The notes below the pieces were generated by a model. That model did not search any database, was not told the DNA's origin, and was given only the letters and a program-made list of their open reading frames with translations. The translations under genes and the position numbers were made by a program. This document shows positions 1-12,101 of a stretch of DNA of 64,000 bases, in pieces. Within the stretch, counting starts at the first letter, position 1. The number at the start of each line of letters is the position of its first letter. The stretch is from Mycobacterium kyogaense (GTDB lineage: Bacteria > Actinomycetota > Actinomycetes > Mycobacteriales > Mycobacteriaceae), in the NCBI RefSeq assembly GCF_003254575.1, contig NZ_QJUA01000006.1:62001-126000 (forward strand). The letters run 5' to 3'.

Positions 1-3000
1 TTGGGCCAGAACCGTCGGCGCTGGAACGGGTAGGTGGGCAGTTCCAGTACGTGCCGCTCGCGACGGGCCACCGCCGCGAAGTCGGGTCGGTGGCCGGCGA
101 TGTACACCCCCGCCAGCGCGTCGGCGATCTGCCGCTGGTCGCCGACACCCTTGCGCAGTGAGGCGATCGCGCGCGGCGCCGCAACGTGTTCGGGCCACAC
201 CTGCACGGCCGCGCCGGTCAGCACCGGCTGGGGGCCGATCTCCATCAGGACCGAGCACCCCAGCCCGGCCACGGTGCGCACGCTCTCGGCGAACTGCACC
301 GGCTGGCGGGAATGGCGGCGCCAGTATTCGGCGTCGAGCGTGGCGTGCCCGGTGAGCACGGCGCCGGTGCGATTGCACACCAGCGGCAGGGTCGGGCTGG
401 CGAAGTCGAGTTGCGCCGCATAGGACTGGAAGTCGTCGAGGACCGGGTCGAGCAGCTCCGAGTGGAACGCGTGGCTGGTCTCCAGCCAGGTGCACCGGAT
501 GCCGTCCTCGCTGAAGGTCGCGACGATCTGCTCCAGATCCTCGCCGGGCCCGGACAGCACGGTGTTGGGGCCGTTGTAGGCCGCCACCGACACCCGCGGA
601 TACGCTCCGGCGGCCTGTTCGACCCGGCCGGCGTCGGCGAACACGGCCACCATCCGACCGCCCTCGGGCAGTTCGCCGAACAACTGGCCCCGCTCTGCCA
701 TCAGCCGGGTACCGTCGGCGAGGCCGAACACCCCGGCCACGCACGCCGCCGCGTACTGCCCGACGCTGTGGCCGAGCACGACGTCGGGTTCGATGCCCCA
801 CGATTGCCACAGCCGGGCCAGACCCATCTCGACAGCGAACAGCGCAGGCTGCGCGAACGAGGTGTGCCGCAGCCGTTTTCCGGCCTGGCCACCGGTCTCG
901 CGGTCGGTGGCGAACAGCACCTCCAGCAGGGGTGTGGGCAGCAGGTCCTCGATCGCCGCGGCGCATTCGTCCACGGTCTCGGCGAACACCGGCTGGGTCT
1001 GGTACAGCTCGCGGGCCATGCCGGGGTACTGGCTGCCCTGGCCGGTGAACAGCCACGCCGTCGTCGGACGGTGGGTGTGCTCACCGCGAACGACGCCGGG
1101 CCGCAACCGGTTCGCCGCCAGGTCGGCCAGTCCGATGCGGGCATCGGCCGTCGACTCCACCACCAGTGCCGCGCGGTGCTCGAAGTGCGAGCGCCCGGTG
1201 CCGGCCGTGCGGCACACGTCGGCGATGTCGGCCTCCGGGTGCGCGGTCACCCATGCCTCGTAGCGCTGAGCCAGCGCCTCGAGGGCCTCGGGTGATCGCG
1301 CGGACAGCGGCAGCACACTCACGGTGGTGTCAGCTGATTCAGGGGCCGGGGCCGGCTCGGACACTTGAGGTGCCTCTTCGACGAGCACATGGGCGTTGGT
1401 CCCGGTGAAGCCGAACGAACTGACCCCGGCCCGGCGCGGCCGGCCGGTGGTCTGCCACGGCGTCGCGTCACCGAGAACCCGCACGGGCAGCGTGTCCCAC
1501 GGGATGTGCGGCGACGGGGTGTCGAAATGCAGGCTCTTGGGCAGCATCTCGTTCTGCAGGGACAACACGACCTTGATCAGACCTGCTGCGCCGGAGGCGG
1601 ATTCGGTGTGGCCGATGTTCGTCTTCACAGAGCCCATCAGCAGCGGCTCGGTGCGGGAGTCGCCATAGGCGGCCGCGGCGGCCTGTACCTCGATCGGGTC
1701 ACCCAGCGGGGTGCCGGTGCCGTGGGCTTCCAGGTAGTCGACGTCGCTGCCGGACAGCCCGGCACGTGCGAGCACCGATCCGATCAACCGTTGCTGCGCA
1801 CCGCCATTGGGCACGGTCAGGCCGCTGGACGCGCCGTCCTGGTTGACCCCGCTACCGGCGATGACGGCGGCGATCGGATCGCCGTCGCGCTGAGCGTCAC
1901 TGAGCCGCTTGAGCACCAGCACCCCGCAGCCTTCGCTGCGCACGTAGCCGTCGGCCGATGCGTCGAACGTCTTGCACCGGCCCACCGGTGAGAGCATCCG
2001 GGCCCGTGAGGCCGCCACCGTGGTCACCGGACTCAGCAGCACGTTGACGCCGCCGGCGACGGCCAGGTCGCAGTCCCCGGAATGCAGGGCCTGGCACGCC
2101 TGGTGCACGGCCACCAGGGCGGAGCTGCAGGCGGTGTCGACCGCGACGGCGGGCCCTTCGAGACCGAGTGCGAAGGCCACCCGGCCGGAGATCGCGTTCA
2201 GCGCATTGCCGGTGATGAAGTGCGGTTGGATCTTGTCGATCGATTCTGCGGACAGCAGATGGGCGTACTCGTTGGCGGCGACGCCGGTGAACACGCCGGT
2301 GCGGCTGCCCCGCAACGATGCGGGGGAGTACCCCGCGCGTTCCAGACCCTCCCAGACGGTTTCGAGCATCAACCGTTGCTGAGGTTCGATCCAGACGGCC
2401 TCGCGGGGGGAGATGCCGAAGAACTCGGGGTCGAATCCGTCGATGCCATCGAGGAATCCGCCGAATCGCGTGTAGATCTTGCCCGGGGCGTCAGGGTCGG
2501 GGTCGTAGAACTCGTCGATGTCGAAGCGGTCCTCGGGCACCTCGCGGATCGCGTCGACTCCGCCGGCCAGCACCTCCCAGAAGGCTTCCGGGTTGGGAGC
2601 CCCGGGGAATCGGCAGGACACGGCGACGATCGCGATCGGCTCGTCGGTGCGGGCGGCGGTGATCGTGACCGGGCGCGCCGCCGGGGCGTCGGTGAGACCG
2701 AGGACGTCGCCGAGCAGGTAGTCGGCGACGGCATCGATGCGCGGGTGATCCATGGCCAGCGTCGCGGGGATCTCGCGACCCACCCCTGTCTCGATGCGAC
2801 GGCGCAGCTCCACCGCCATCAGGGAGTCCATGCCGATGTCGAAGAAGCCGGCGTCCTCGCGGATCTCGTCGACGTCCACCCGGGTCACCCCGGCCACCGC
2901 GTCACGCAGGTAGCCGATCAGCAGCCTGCGGCGCTGCTGTACCGGCGCATCGGTGAGGCGCTTGACCAGGTCGGTGGGCCCGCCCGCCGGGGGAGACGAG

Positions 3001-6000
3001 ACCTGTTGCGGCACCTCGTGACTGAGTGCAGCGAGGAGGCCGCGCCGACCGGTCTGCTCGTACAGCGGAAGGAAGCGGGACCAGTCGACGCGAGCCACGA
3101 CGGCCTGCGCCAGACTCGCGGCGAACGCGTCGGTGAGGCCGGCCAGCGCGTCGGCGGGCGACAGCGGGAGGACGCCACGCTCTTCCAGGCGTGCCCGGGC
3201 CTGGGCATCGGCCATCCCCGCCGATGCCCACGGTCCGAAGTTCACCGCGGTCGCGGTGATGCCGCGCTCACGCAGGGACCAGGACAGCCCGTCGAGGAAG
3301 GCGTTGGCCGCCCCGTAGGCCGTCTGCCCGAAGCTGCCCCAGACCGAGGCGATCGACGACGTGCTGAGGAAGAAGTCGAGCGGCAGGTCACGGGCTGCTT
3401 CGCTGAGATTCCAGGCGCCCCAGACCTTCCCGGCGAAGACGCGGTCGAGCTCGATGTCGTCCTGGGCGCTCATCGGACTGGCGCCGATTTCGCCTGCCGC
3501 GTGCACGATGCCCGCCAGAGGTGGACGGTCGGCATGAGGCGCGAGCAGTTTCGCGACGGCGTGTGCGTCGGCGACGTCGGCGGTGACGACCTCGATCTGG
3601 CAACCGTACTGGTCGGCGAGCGCGGTGAGGCGCGCGCTGACGGCCTCGCTGGGCATCCGCCGGCTGGTGAGCACCAGGTGGCATGCACCGCGGGAGGCAA
3701 GGTAGGTGGCGATCTCCAGGCCGATCGAGCCGAGCCCGCCGGTGACGAGATACGTTGCGTCGGAACGGATGGGGAGTGCGTCGGTGACCGGTTGGCCGGT
3801 GCGGCGGGTCAACCGGGGCACGCGCACGCCGTCAGCGCGGATCGCGAGTTGGTCCTCGCGGACGCCGATGTCTGCCCGGCTGAGCTGACCGATCAGCGCC
3901 GACCACTCCTCGGCGGTACCGGCCCCCAGATCGGCGAGGCCGCCCCACAGCGCCGGGGTTTCGAGCGCGGCGGCGCGGCCGAAGCCCCACAGGCAGCTCT
4001 GATCCGGTGCCACCGCCTCGCCGTCGGCGACGCGCTGCGCGCCGCGGGTGAGCACCCAGACGGGCGCTCGCACGTCGGCCGCTGCGGCCGCGCGGAACAG
4101 CCGCCGGGTCCCCGGCAGCACGCTGTGCTGCATGCGCAGCAGGGAGCGCATCGACGATTCACCGTCGTCGAGAGCGGCGACATGCAGGATGCGCAGGTTC
4201 GGCTCGTCGGCGGCCTCGCGCATCGTGTCGGTGAGCGCAGCTTCCTCGGCGTCGGAGGTCGGCAGCCCGACGATGCGGTGCTGGTGCCCGCGGTCGGTGA
4301 GCAGGTCGATCAGCGGACGGACCGCGGCGGTGTCGTCGCCGACCACGAGCCAGGAGGGCGCATCGCCGGTGTCGAGGCGTGCGGCCGGGAGCGTATCCCA
4401 GCGGATCTCGTAGCGGGCGTCGCTGATCGACTGCGCGTCACGCTGCTGATTGTGTTGTGCAGCAAGCCTGCTCAGGAGATCGCGGGCGAGCGGATCGTCG
4501 GCGGAGGAGCCCAGCAGGGTGGCGAGTTCTTCGATGCGGCCGTCCTCGAGCAGCGCCACCGCGGCGGTGCGCGCGCCTGCCTGCTTCGGCGCCTCGGCTT
4601 GCTCGTTCTCGTCGCGGAACCAGTACCGCCGATGTTCGAACGGGTAGGTGGGCAGGTCGAGCACGCGCGCGGTCGCGGGGGAGACTGCGCCGAAATCGGG
4701 GTGGTGGCCCAGCACGTAGGCGTCGGCCAGGGCTTCGGTGATCTGCCTGCGGTCGTCGACCGTGGGCCGCAGCGACGCGATCACCCGCGGCGTGGTGGCG
4801 GGGTCCGGCCAGGCGGACAGGGCGGCCGCCGTCAGGACGGGCCGGGGTCCGATCTCCACCAGCACCTTGCAGTTCATCTCGGCCAGGGTGCGGATGCTGG
4901 CGGCGAACTGGACGGGTTGGCGGGCGTGGCGACGCCAGTACGCACCGTCGAGGCTCGTGCTGCGGCCCAGCGCAGCGCCGGTGCGGTTGTCGATGAGTAT
5001 TCGCTGCGGCGTGCCGTACGTGAATTGGTCTGCGGCGGATTCGAATTCGTCCAGGATCGGATCGAGCAGCGCGGAGTGGAAGGCGTGGCTGGTCTCGAGC
5101 CAGTCGCAGCGGATGTTGTCGGCGGCCAGTGCGGCCACTGCTTTCTCGAGATCGGCGGCCGGACCCGACAGCACGGTGTTGGCGCCGTTGTAGGCGGCCA
5201 CCGAGAGCGTCGGAATGTCGTCGACCACGGCCTCCACCCGGTCCGCGGGGGCGAAGATCGCCGCCATCCGACCGCCGGCGGGCAGACTGCCGAAGAGCTT
5301 GCCGCGCAACGCCATCAGCCGGGCGCCGGCAGCGAGGTCGAACACGCCTGCCACGCAGGCCGCGGTGTACTGCCCGACACTGTGGCCGAGCACGACATCG
5401 GGCTGCAGACCCCGCGACTGCCAAAGTCGAGCCAGCCCCATCTCCACCGCGAACAGTGCGGGTTGGGCATAGGCCGTCTGCCGCAGGGCGTCCTGGGCTT
5501 CCGCACTGTCGGTGTCGCTGTCGGTGTCGAACACGACGTCGAGAAGTGGGGTGTCGAGCAGATCGGCGACGGCGTCGGCGCACGCGTCGACCGTCGCGGC
5601 GAACACCGGTTCCGAGTCGTACAGTCCGCGTGCCATGCCGGGGTACTGGCTGCCCTGGCCGGTGAACAGCCAGGCCGTCTTCGGGACGTCGTGGGCCTCG
5701 CCACGGACCAGTCCCGGTGCGGGCCGGTCGTCGGCGACGGCGGCCAGCAGTTCGAGCGCGCCGTCGCGGGAGTCGGCCACCAGGGCGGCCCGGTGCTCGG
5801 TGTGCGCGCGGGCCACTCCCGCGGTGAAGCAGACGTCGGCCAGCGTCGCATCGGGGTGTGCGGTCCACCAGTCGCGGTACGCGCCGGCGAGCGCACGCAG
5901 CGCGGTGGGCGTCTTGGCGGACAGCGGCAGCAGCTGCGGACCGTCCGCCGCCTGCCCGAGGTCGCCGGGTGCGGGCAGGGGCGCCTCTTCGAGGATGACG

Positions 6001-7295
6001 TGGGCGTTGGTGCCGGCGAAGCCGAACGAACTCACCCCGGCGATACGCGGCCGGTCCTCGCGGTGCCAGGGCCGGGCCTCGGTGAGCACCTGCACGGGCA
6101 GCCGGTGCCACGGAATGTGCGGCGACGGGTTCTCGAAGTTGAGGTGCCTGGGCAGGGTTTCGTGTTCGAGGGCGAGGATCACCTTGATGACGCCCGCGAT
6201 GCCCGCGGCGGCCTCGAGATGTCCGATGTTGGTCTTGGCCGAGCCGATCAGCAGGGGCCGGTCGGCCTCGCGGCCCTCACCGAGTGCCGCTCCGGCGGCC
6301 TGCGCCTCGATCGGGTCACCGAGCGAGGTGCCTGTGCCGTGGGCTTCGAGGTAGTCGACGTCGCGCGGGGCGACGCCGGCGCGGCGCAGCGCGGCACCGA
6401 TCACGCGCTGCTGGGCGACGCCGTTGGGCACGGTCAGACCGCCCGATGCGCCGTCCTGGTTGATCGCGCTGCCGCGAATCACGGCGCGGATGTGGTCGCC
6501 GTCGCGCATCGCGTCCTCGAGCCGCTTGATGACGATGATCCCGCAGCCCTCTCCGCGCACGTACCCGTCGGCGGCCGCGTCGAAGGTCTTGCACCGGCCG
6601 TCGGGCGCCAGCATGTGGGCGTTGGAGAACGTGATCATCGTGGCCGGCGTCAGCAGCACGTTCGCGCCGCCGGCCAACGCCAGGTCGCACTCGCCGAGCT
6701 GCAGTGCCTGGCAGGCCTGGTGGATCGCGACCAGCGACGAGCTGCAGGCGGTGTCGACGGCCACGGCCGGCCCCTGCAGGCCCAACCGGTAGCTGATCCG
6801 CCCTGCAGCAGCCGCATTCGACGTCCCGATGGCCATGTAGGCCTCGATCTCGGGATAGTCCAGTTGATCGGACATGATGCCCAGGTAATCGTGGGTCGCC
6901 AGGCCGACGAACACGCCGGTGTCGGTGCCGGCCAGCGTCGACGGCGCGATGCCGGCGTGCTCGAGCGCGTGCCACGAGATCTCCAGGAGCAGGCGGTGCT
7001 GAGGATCCATCTGCCGGACTTCACGGGTGGACATGCCGAAGAACGGCGCGTCGAATCCGGTGACGTCGTCGACGAACCCGGCCCGCCGGGTCGCCACCTT
7101 GCCCGGCGCGCCCGGCTCGGCGTCGTAGAAGGCCTCGGCGTTCCAGCGGTCGGCCGGCACCTCGGAAATGGCGTCGCGGCCCTCGCTCAGCAGGTCCCAG
7201 AACGCGTCGGCGTCCGGCGATCCTGGTAACCGCGCTGCGTACCCCACGACGGCGAAGCGCGGTGCCGGCTCGTTCGGATCTGCAGCGGAGACCAT
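1..7295 (-). CDS. pks: Type I modular polyketide synthase of the trehalose polyphleate locus (3' end outside window)
   Basis: The frame is open from the ATG at 7295 to the window edge, about 2430 residues. Domains in order: KS1 (active-site DTACSSS near residue 180), AT1 (GHSVGQY near 635), a KR with the nucleotide motif TGGLGSIG near 1180, an ACP (GMDSLM near 1490), KS2 (DTACSSA near 1720) and AT2 (GHSVGQY near 2170). The cut falls just after AT2. Both ATs carry HAFH, the malonyl-CoA signature, which suits unbranched phleic acids. Module 1 has no DH or ER: only a short linker separates AT1 from the KR region. An AAGGGGG ribosome site precedes the start. The divergent papA3-mmpL10-fadD23-PE neighbourhood matches the TPP locus of M. 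smegmatis, where this Pks builds the polyunsaturated acyl chains. Family and locus identity are firm; domains beyond the edge are unseen. Confidence 0.95.
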   Translation of the reverse strand, partial: MVSAADPNEPAPRFAVVGYAARLPGSPDADAFWDLLSEGRDAISEVPADRWNAEAFYDAEPGAPGKVATRRAGFVDDVTGFDAPFFGMSTREVRQMDPQHRLLLEISWHALEHAGIAPSTLAGTDTGVFVGLATHDYLGIMSDQLDYPEIEAYMAIGTSNAAAAGRISYRLGLQGPAVAVDTACSSSLVAIHQACQALQLGECDLALAGGANVLLTPATMITFSNAHMLAPDGRCKTFDAAADGYVRGEGCGIIVIKRLEDAMRDGDHIRAVIRGSAINQDGASGGLTVPNGVAQQRVIGAALRRAGVAPRDVDYLEAHGTGTSLGDPIEAQAAGAALGEGREADRPLLIGSAKTNIGHLEAAAGIAGVIKVILALEHETLPRHLNFENPSPHIPWHRLPVQVLTEARPWHREDRPRIAGVSSFGFAGTNAHVILEEAPLPAPGDLGQAADGPQLLPLSAKTPTALRALAGAYRDWWTAHPDATLADVCFTAGVARAHTEHRAALVADSRDGALELLAAVADDRPAPGLVRGEAHDVPKTAWLFTGQGSQYPGMARGLYDSEPVFAATVDACADAVADLLDTPLLDVVFDTDSDTDSAEAQDALRQTAYAQPALFAVEMGLARLWQSRGLQPDVVLGHSVGQYTAACVAGVFDLAAGARLMALRGKLFGSLPAGGRMAAIFAPADRVEAVVDDIPTLSVAAYNGANTVLSGPAADLEKAVAALAADNIRCDWLETSHAFHSALLDPILDEFESAADQFTYGTPQRILIDNRTGAALGRSTSLDGAYWRRHARQPVQFAASIRTLAEMNCKVLVEIGPRPVLTAAALSAWPDPATTPRVIASLRPTVDDRRQITEALADAYVLGHHPDFGAVSPATARVLDLPTYPFEHRRYWFRDENEQAEAPKQAGARTAAVALLEDGRIEELATLLGSSADDPLARDLLSRLAAQHNQQRDAQSISDARYEIRWDTLPAARLDTGDAPSWLVVGDDTAAVRPLIDLLTDRGHQHRIVGLPTSDAEEAALTDTMREAADEPNLRILHVAALDDGESSMRSLLRMQHSVLPGTRRLFRAAAAADVRAPVWVLTRGAQRVADGEAVAPDQSCLWGFGRAAALETPALWGGLADLGAGTAEEWSALIGQLSRADIGVREDQLAIRADGVRVPRLTRRTGQPVTDALPIRSDATYLVTGGLGSIGLEIATYLASRGACHLVLTSRRMPSEAVSARLTALADQYGCQIEVVTADVADAHAVAKLLAPHADRPPLAGIVHAAGEIGASPMSAQDDIELDRVFAGKVWGAWNLSEAARDLPLDFFLSTSSIASVWGSFGQTAYGAANAFLDGLSWSLRERGITATAVNFGPWASAGMADAQARARLEERGVLPLSPADALAGLTDAFAASLAQAVVARVDWSRFLPLYEQTGRRGLLAALSHEVPQQVSSPPAGGPTDLVKRLTDAPVQQRRRLLIGYLRDAVAGVTRVDVDEIREDAGFFDIGMDSLMAVELRRRIETGVGREIPATLAMDHPRIDAVADYLLGDVLGLTDAPAARPVTITAARTDEPIAIVAVSCRFPGAPNPEAFWEVLAGGVDAIREVPEDRFDIDEFYDPDPDAPGKIYTRFGGFLDGIDGFDPEFFGISPREAVWIEPQQRLMLETVWEGLERAGYSPASLRGSRTGVFTGVAANEYAHLLSAESIDKIQPHFITGNALNAISGRVAFALGLEGPAVAVDTACSSALVAVHQACQALHSGDCDLAVAGGVNVLLSPVTTVAASRARMLSPVGRCKTFDASADGYVRSEGCGVLVLKRLSDAQRDGDPIAAVIAGSGVNQDGASSGLTVPNGGAQQRLIGSVLARAGLSGSDVDYLEAHGTGTPLGDPIEVQAAAAAYGDSRTEPLLMGSVKTNIGHTESASGAAGLIKVVLSLQNEMLPKSLHFDTPSPHIPWDTLPVRVLGDATPWQTTGRPRRAGVSSFGFTGTNAHVLVEEAPQVSEPAPAPESADTTVSVLPLSARSPEALEALAQRYEAWVTAHPEADIADVCRTAGTGRSHFEHRAALVVESTADARIGLADLAANRLRPGVVRGEHTHRPTTAWLFTGQGSQYPGMARELYQTQPVFAETVDECAAAIEDLLPTPLLEVLFATDRETGGQAGKRLRHTSFAQPALFAVEMGLARLWQSWGIEPDVVLGHSVGQYAAACVAGVFGLADGTRLMAERGQLFGELPEGGRMVAVFADAGRVEQAAGAYPRVSVAAYNGPNTVLSGPGEDLEQIVATFSEDGIRCTWLETSHAFHSELLDPVLDDFQSYAAQLDFASPTLPLVCNRTGAVLTGHATLDAEYWRRHSRQPVQFAESVRTVAGLGCSVLMEIGPQPVLTGAAVQVWPEHVAAPRAIASLRKGVGDQRQIADALAGVYIAGHRPDFAAVARRERHVLELPTYPFQRRRFWP

Positions 7296-7487
7296 GCCGC
7301 TTCCCCCTTATCAGCGGTGAAACTTACTCGGCGGTCAGATTAGCGCGAGCATCGTGCAGAATGTCACTCGAACGTCATGTCTGTCGCGCCCGACACCACG
7401 GCGCCGCCCACGATCGCACACGCCGAGAATCGGGTGTGATGTTGCTGAGGCGGTGCTCGCCACGGGCCGGCGGACGTCCGCGTTCGC

Positions 7488-7493
7488 TATGTT
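7488..7493 (+). promoter_or_regulatory. Candidate -10 element for papA3-mmpL10-fadD23
   Basis: TATGTT fits the actinobacterial TANNNT -10 pattern and lies 72 bases upstream of the TTG start of papA3, in the 270-base divergent gap between pks and papA3. A short GC hairpin (CCCGC, six-base loop, GCGGG) follows at 7497-7513. No convincing -35 is visible, so this is only a candidate. Nothing else clear was seen in this gap. Confidence 0.25.
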
Positions 7494-7565
7494 GATCCCG
7501 CGAGAGTGCGGGCTGTCGGAACCCCTCCGCCCGGGGACGGCAGCGATGGTGGGGAGGACCACGCG

Positions 7566-8987
7566 TTGCGCATCGGCACGATAACGGTTGGCACACTTGA
7601 CGAGTGGTCGTTGCGTCCCGGCAAGGTCATCTCATGGCATCCGACCGCGGCGGCCAGGGACAAGGCGAGCCAGGCACCGCTGAGCCCGGTCCCGGTCAGC
7701 TACATGCAGGGTCAACATCTCCGTAACTACTGCGACCGCAAGGCTGCCGGCCTCAACTTCTCGCGCCAGATCATCGCCAGCTGCGACGTCGCCGGCCAGT
7801 GCGACATCGCGGCGATGGACCACGCAGTGAACAACTACCTGCGGCGCCACGACACGTTCCGCAGCTGGTTCCAGCCCACCGAGGACGGCGGTTTCCTGCG
7901 GCGCGCTCTGGAAGACCCCGACGACATCGAATTCGTCCCCGTCGAGCACGGCCACATGACCGTCGAGCAAATCCACGCGCACGTCGTCGACATCCCCAGC
8001 CCGCTCGACTGGGGCTGCTTCACCTTCGGTGTCATCCAGGGCGAGGACCACTTCAGCTTCTTCGCGTCGATGGACCACGTGCACGGCGACGCGACGCTGA
8101 TCGGCACCACGATGATGGAAGCCAACGGCATGTACTCGGCGCTCAGCCTGGGTGGGGAAGCGCTGCAGCTACCCGACGCCGGCAGTTTCGACGACTTCTG
8201 CGTGCGCGAACGCGAGTACACCGATCAACTCACCACCGACTCGCCCGGCGTGACGGCGTGGCTCGACTTCGCCGAGAACAACGCCGACGGCTTCCCGGAG
8301 TTCCCGCTGCCGCTCGGCGACCCGCAGCAGGCGACGCGCAGCACGATGACATCGCTGATGTTGATGGACAGCGCGCAGACCGAGCGCTTCGAGGCCGCGT
8401 GCGCCGGCGCCGGAGCCCGGTTCGTCGGCGGGCTGTTCGCCTGCCAGGCCCAGGTCGAGCACGAGCTGAGCGGGGCGTTGACCTATTACGGCCTGACCCC
8501 CCGCGATTCGCGCAGCGCGTCGGACAACTTCATGACCCAGGGCTGGTTCACCGGTCTGATCCCGATCGTCGTGCCGATCGGCGCGGCGTCGTTCGCCGAC
8601 GCGGCGTGGTCGGCCCAGTCGACCTTCGACGCCGGGCTGGCCATGGCGAAGGTGCCCTACTACCGGGTGCTCGAACTGGCACCGTGGCTGCGGTGGCCGC
8701 AGGCGAACTTCCCGGTGACGAACTTCCTGCACGGTGGCGCGGCCCCGATGAACGCGATCCTGGCCGCCGGTGAGATGGGGCTCGCCGACAACATCGGCAT
8801 CTACCCCGACGGCCGGTACTCCTACCAGCTGACGATCTACATCTTCCGCTACGGCGAGGGCACGGCCATGGCGATCATGCACCCGGACAACGCTGTCGCC
8901 GCCAAATCCGTGGACCGCTACATGGCGGCGATGAAGTCGGTGACGATGCGTGTCGCCGACAGTGGCCAGTGGGGACGCGTCGCCTAG
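7566..8987 (+). CDS. papA3: PapA3-type trehalose acyltransferase
   Basis: Polyketide-associated acyltransferase of the condensation-domain superfamily, 473 residues, the same size as PapA3 of M. tuberculosis. In TPP synthesis it is expected to acylate trehalose in the cytoplasm to give the diacyltrehalose precursor. The HxxxD catalytic motif reads HVHGD at about residue 177. I chose the TTG at 7566 because a GGGGAGG ribosome site lies upstream and the protein then begins with the family's short lead into LDEW and SWHP; the frame is open further upstream. It is followed 36 bases later by mmpL10, so a common transcript is likely. Confidence 0.9.
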   Translation: MRIGTITVGTLDEWSLRPGKVISWHPTAAARDKASQAPLSPVPVSYMQGQHLRNYCDRKAAGLNFSRQIIASCDVAGQCDIAAMDHAVNNYLRRHDTFRSWFQPTEDGGFLRRALEDPDDIEFVPVEHGHMTVEQIHAHVVDIPSPLDWGCFTFGVIQGEDHFSFFASMDHVHGDATLIGTTMMEANGMYSALSLGGEALQLPDAGSFDDFCVREREYTDQLTTDSPGVTAWLDFAENNADGFPEFPLPLGDPQQATRSTMTSLMLMDSAQTERFEAACAGAGARFVGGLFACQAQVEHELSGALTYYGLTPRDSRSASDNFMTQGWFTGLIPIVVPIGAASFADAAWSAQSTFDAGLAMAKVPYYRVLELAPWLRWPQANFPVTNFLHGGAAPMNAILAAGEMGLADNIGIYPDGRYSYQLTIYIFRYGEGTAMAIMHPDNAVAAKSVDRYMAAMKSVTMRVADSGQWGRVA

Positions 8988-9023
8988 CGTGAGGTACTGC
9001 GAGGGCTCGGGGGTGAGGTCGAC

Positions 9024-12023
9024 ATGCGGCGGCTAGCCGGTCTGGTGGTGCGCTTTCCGTGGGTGGTCATCGCCGTCTGGGTGGCGCTGGCCGTCGCCCT
9101 GCCGCTGAGTTTCCCGTCTCTGAACGAGATGGCTCAGAAGCATCCGCTGCAGATCCTTCCCGCGGATGCGCCGTCGAGTGTCACCGCGACGAAGATGGCC
9201 GAGGCGTTCAAGGAGCCGGGTTCGGACAACCTGCTCGTCGTCGCGTTCATCAACGAATCCGGGCTCACCCGCAACGACGAGGCGGTCTACCGCAAGGTCG
9301 TCGACGCGCTGCGCGACGACGTCACCGACGTGGTGTCGGTGCAGGATTTCATCAGCACCCCGCAGCTGCGCAAGTTCCTGACCAGCGACGACAAGACCAC
9401 CTGGGTGCTGCCGGTGACGCTGGTCGGGGAGCTGGGCACTCCGCGCGCCTACGAGTCGTTCAACCGCGTCACCGACGTGATATCGCATGCCACACCGCCG
9501 CGCGGCAGCCCGCTGGTCGTGCACGTCACCGGGCCCGCCGCGACGGTCGCCGACCTGACTGTCGCGGGGCAGCAGGATCGGCTGCCGATCGAACTCGCGA
9601 TCGCGATCCTGGTGCTGACCGTCCTGCTGGTGGTGTACCGCAACCCGTTCACCATGCTGCTGCCGCTGATCACGATCGGGGCGTCGGTGTTGATCGCCCA
9701 GGGCGTGGTCGCGGGCTATTCGCACCTGACGGGTGCGGGGGTGTCCAACCAGTCGATCGTGTTTCTCAGCGCGATCCTGGCCGGTGCCGGCACCGACTAC
9801 GCGGTGTTCCTGATCAGCCGCTACCACGACTACATCCGCGACGGGTCGGGCGTCGCCGACGCCGTCACCCGCGCGATGATCTCGATCGGCAAGGTGATCA
9901 CCGCCTCGGCGACCACGGTCGGCATCACGTTCCTGGCGATGAGCTTCGCGACCATGGGCGTCTTCAAGACGATCGGGGTGTCCGCGGCGATCGGCGTCGC
10001 GGTCGCGTTCCTGGCCGGCCTCACGCTGCTGCCGGCGATCATGGTGCTCGCCGGGCCGCGCGGCTGGATCGGGCCACGCCGGGAGCTGACCGCGCAGATG
10101 TGGCGGCGTTCGGGCATCCGCATCGTGCGCCGACCGGTTCCGCACCTGATCGCCAGCGTGCTGGTGCTGGTCCTGCTCGCCGGCGCGGCGGCGTTCGGAA
10201 CGTTCAACTACGACGACCGCAAGGCGGTCTCGCCGTCGGCGCCGAGCTCGGTCGGCTACGCCGCGCTGGAGCGTCACTTCCCGATCAGCCAGTCGATCCC
10301 GCAGTACGTCCTGGTGCAATCACCGCGCGACCTGCGCTCACCGGCCGCGCTCGCCGACCTCGAGCAGATGGCGTCGCGCATCGCGCAGCTTCCCGACGTG
10401 GGGCTGGTCAGCGGCATCACCCGCCCGCTCGGTGAGGTGCCGCCCGAGTTCCGGGCCACGTTCCAGGCCGGGATCGTCGGTGATCGGTTGGCCACCGGCT
10501 CGGCGCAGATCGGGGAGCGCCGCGGTGACCTGAGCCGGCTCGCCGGCGGCGCGGACACACTGGCCGACAGCCTCGGCGACGTGCGGGCCCAGGTCAACGA
10601 CATCGCCCCGAGCCTCAAGGGTTTGCTCGACACGATGTCCTCGATCCGCGTCCAGTACGGCGGCGACAAGCTGGTCCGCGACGTCGCGACCGCGGCGAAG
10701 CTGGTCGACAGCGTGAACAAGCTCGGTCTGTCGATGGGCCTGAACTTCCGCGCGGTCAAGGACATGTTCGCCTGGATCGGGCCGGTGCTGACCGCGCTGC
10801 AGGGCAACGCGACGTGCGACGCCAACCCGTCCTGCGTCGACACCCGCGCGCAGTTCGAGAAGCTCGCCGCCGCGCGCAACGATGGCCGCGTGGACGAGAT
10901 CAACCAGCTCGCAGGCCAGCTGCAGGGCGTCGACGACAAGGGCAACCTGACCTCGACGGTGAACCAGCTCAACAGCATGTTCACCAAGCTGACCAAGACG
11001 ATCTCCGATCTCGGTCTGGACAGTCCCGCCGGCGCGCGCTCGGGGGTGAACGAGCTGCAGCGCAACGCCAACCGGCTCGCCGACGGCAGCCGGCAGGTCG
11101 CCGGCGGCGTGGACCAGCTGGTCGAGCAGATCCAGGTGCTGGCCGCCGGCCTCGACCAGGCGTCGACGTTCCTGCTGACGATGCGCAAGGATGCGGCGGC
11201 CTCGTCGATGGCGGGCTTCAACATCCCGGCGGAGGTGCTGGCCGCCCCGGAGTTCCAGAAGGCGTCCGCGGCGTTCATCTCGCCCGACGGCCACTCCGCT
11301 CGCTATCTGGTTCAGACCAAGCTCAATCCGTTCAGCCCCGAGGCGATGGATCAGGTCAACGCGATCAACGACATCGCGCGCGGCGCGCAACCCAACACCA
11401 CGCTGGCGGACGCGACGATCTCGATGGGCGGCTATCCCGCCGCCCTTCGCGACACCCGTGACTACTACCAGCAGGACATCCGGTTCATCATCGCGGTGAC
11501 GCTGGCGATCGTCCTGCTGACGCTGATGGTGTTGCTGCGCTCACTCGTCGCGCCGCTGTATCTGGTCGCCTCCGTGGTGCTTTCGTATTTCGCCGCGATC
11601 GGGATCGGGGTGCTGACGTTCCAGTACCTGCTCGACCAACCGCTGCACTGGACCGTTCCGCCGTTGGCCTTCGTCGTCTTGGTCGCTGTCGGCGCGGACT
11701 ACAACATGCTGTTCGTGTCGAGGTTGCGCGACGAGTCACCGCACAGCGTGCGCTTCGGTGTGATCCGGGCGCTGGGGTCTACCGGCGGTGTGATCACCGC
11801 GGCAGGCTTGATCTTCGCGGCATCGATGGGTGGGTTGCTGTTCTCGTCGATCGGCATCGTGGTCCAGGGCGGCTTCGTGATCGGCGTGGGCATCCTGCTC
11901 GACACGTTCGTGGTGCGCACCATCACGGTGCCCGCCATCGCTGCGCTGGTGGGGCGGGCCAACTGGTGGCCGTCGCGGGTTCAGAAGGCGGCGCCCGCCG
12001 ACGATGTGGTGGAGGTGAGCTGA
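9024..12023 (+). CDS. mmpL10: MmpL10-type RND lipid transporter
   Basis: Inner-membrane transporter of the MmpL/RND superfamily, 999 residues. An N-terminal membrane helix begins near residue 12 and is followed by a first periplasmic domain. Next come helices 2-6 (about 190-345), containing the GTDYAVF proton-relay region, and a long helical periplasmic domain (about 390-820). The second helical bundle carries GADYNMLF near 890. By the TPP model, MmpL10 moves diacyltrehalose across the plasma membrane so that it can be further acylated outside. A GAGGT ribosome site precedes the ATG. The second periplasmic domain contains a cysteine pair (TCDANPSC) seen in many MmpLs. The position between papA3 and fadD23 supports the mmpL10 name. 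Confidence 0.92.
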   Translation: MRRLAGLVVRFPWVVIAVWVALAVALPLSFPSLNEMAQKHPLQILPADAPSSVTATKMAEAFKEPGSDNLLVVAFINESGLTRNDEAVYRKVVDALRDDVTDVVSVQDFISTPQLRKFLTSDDKTTWVLPVTLVGELGTPRAYESFNRVTDVISHATPPRGSPLVVHVTGPAATVADLTVAGQQDRLPIELAIAILVLTVLLVVYRNPFTMLLPLITIGASVLIAQGVVAGYSHLTGAGVSNQSIVFLSAILAGAGTDYAVFLISRYHDYIRDGSGVADAVTRAMISIGKVITASATTVGITFLAMSFATMGVFKTIGVSAAIGVAVAFLAGLTLLPAIMVLAGPRGWIGPRRELTAQMWRRSGIRIVRRPVPHLIASVLVLVLLAGAAAFGTFNYDDRKAVSPSAPSSVGYAALERHFPISQSIPQYVLVQSPRDLRSPAALADLEQMASRIAQLPDVGLVSGITRPLGEVPPEFRATFQAGIVGDRLATGSAQIGERRGDLSRLAGGADTLADSLGDVRAQVNDIAPSLKGLLDTMSSIRVQYGGDKLVRDVATAAKLVDSVNKLGLSMGLNFRAVKDMFAWIGPVLTALQGNATCDANPSCVDTRAQFEKLAAARNDGRVDEINQLAGQLQGVDDKGNLTSTVNQLNSMFTKLTKTISDLGLDSPAGARSGVNELQRNANRLADGSRQVAGGVDQLVEQIQVLAAGLDQASTFLLTMRKDAAASSMAGFNIPAEVLAAPEFQKASAAFISPDGHSARYLVQTKLNPFSPEAMDQVNAINDIARGAQPNTTLADATISMGGYPAALRDTRDYYQQDIRFIIAVTLAIVLLTLMVLLRSLVAPLYLVASVVLSYFAAIGIGVLTFQYLLDQPLHWTVPPLAFVVLVAVGADYNMLFVSRLRDESPHSVRFGVIRALGSTGGVITAAGLIFAASMGGLLFSSIGIVVQGGFVIGVGILLDTFVVRTITVPAIAALVGRANWWPSRVQKAAPADDVVEVS

Positions 12024-12101
12024 CGTGTCCGAGGTTTCGCACCGGCAGACGGACTGTGTGACACTACGACAACGCGTGCTCAGCGGTCGGGGGTTGGGAT
12101 C

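Noticed and set aside
4438..6111. A 557-residue minus-strand frame inside pks.
   Set aside because: It is in another frame of the same strand as the AT and KS regions and has shadow composition.
2082..7229. A 1715-residue open frame on the + strand opposite the Pks gene.
   Set aside because: It is antisense to clear KS, AT, KR and ACP domains, is low in complexity (Gly, Arg, Val, Asp) and shows no motif. It is a GC-codon shadow.
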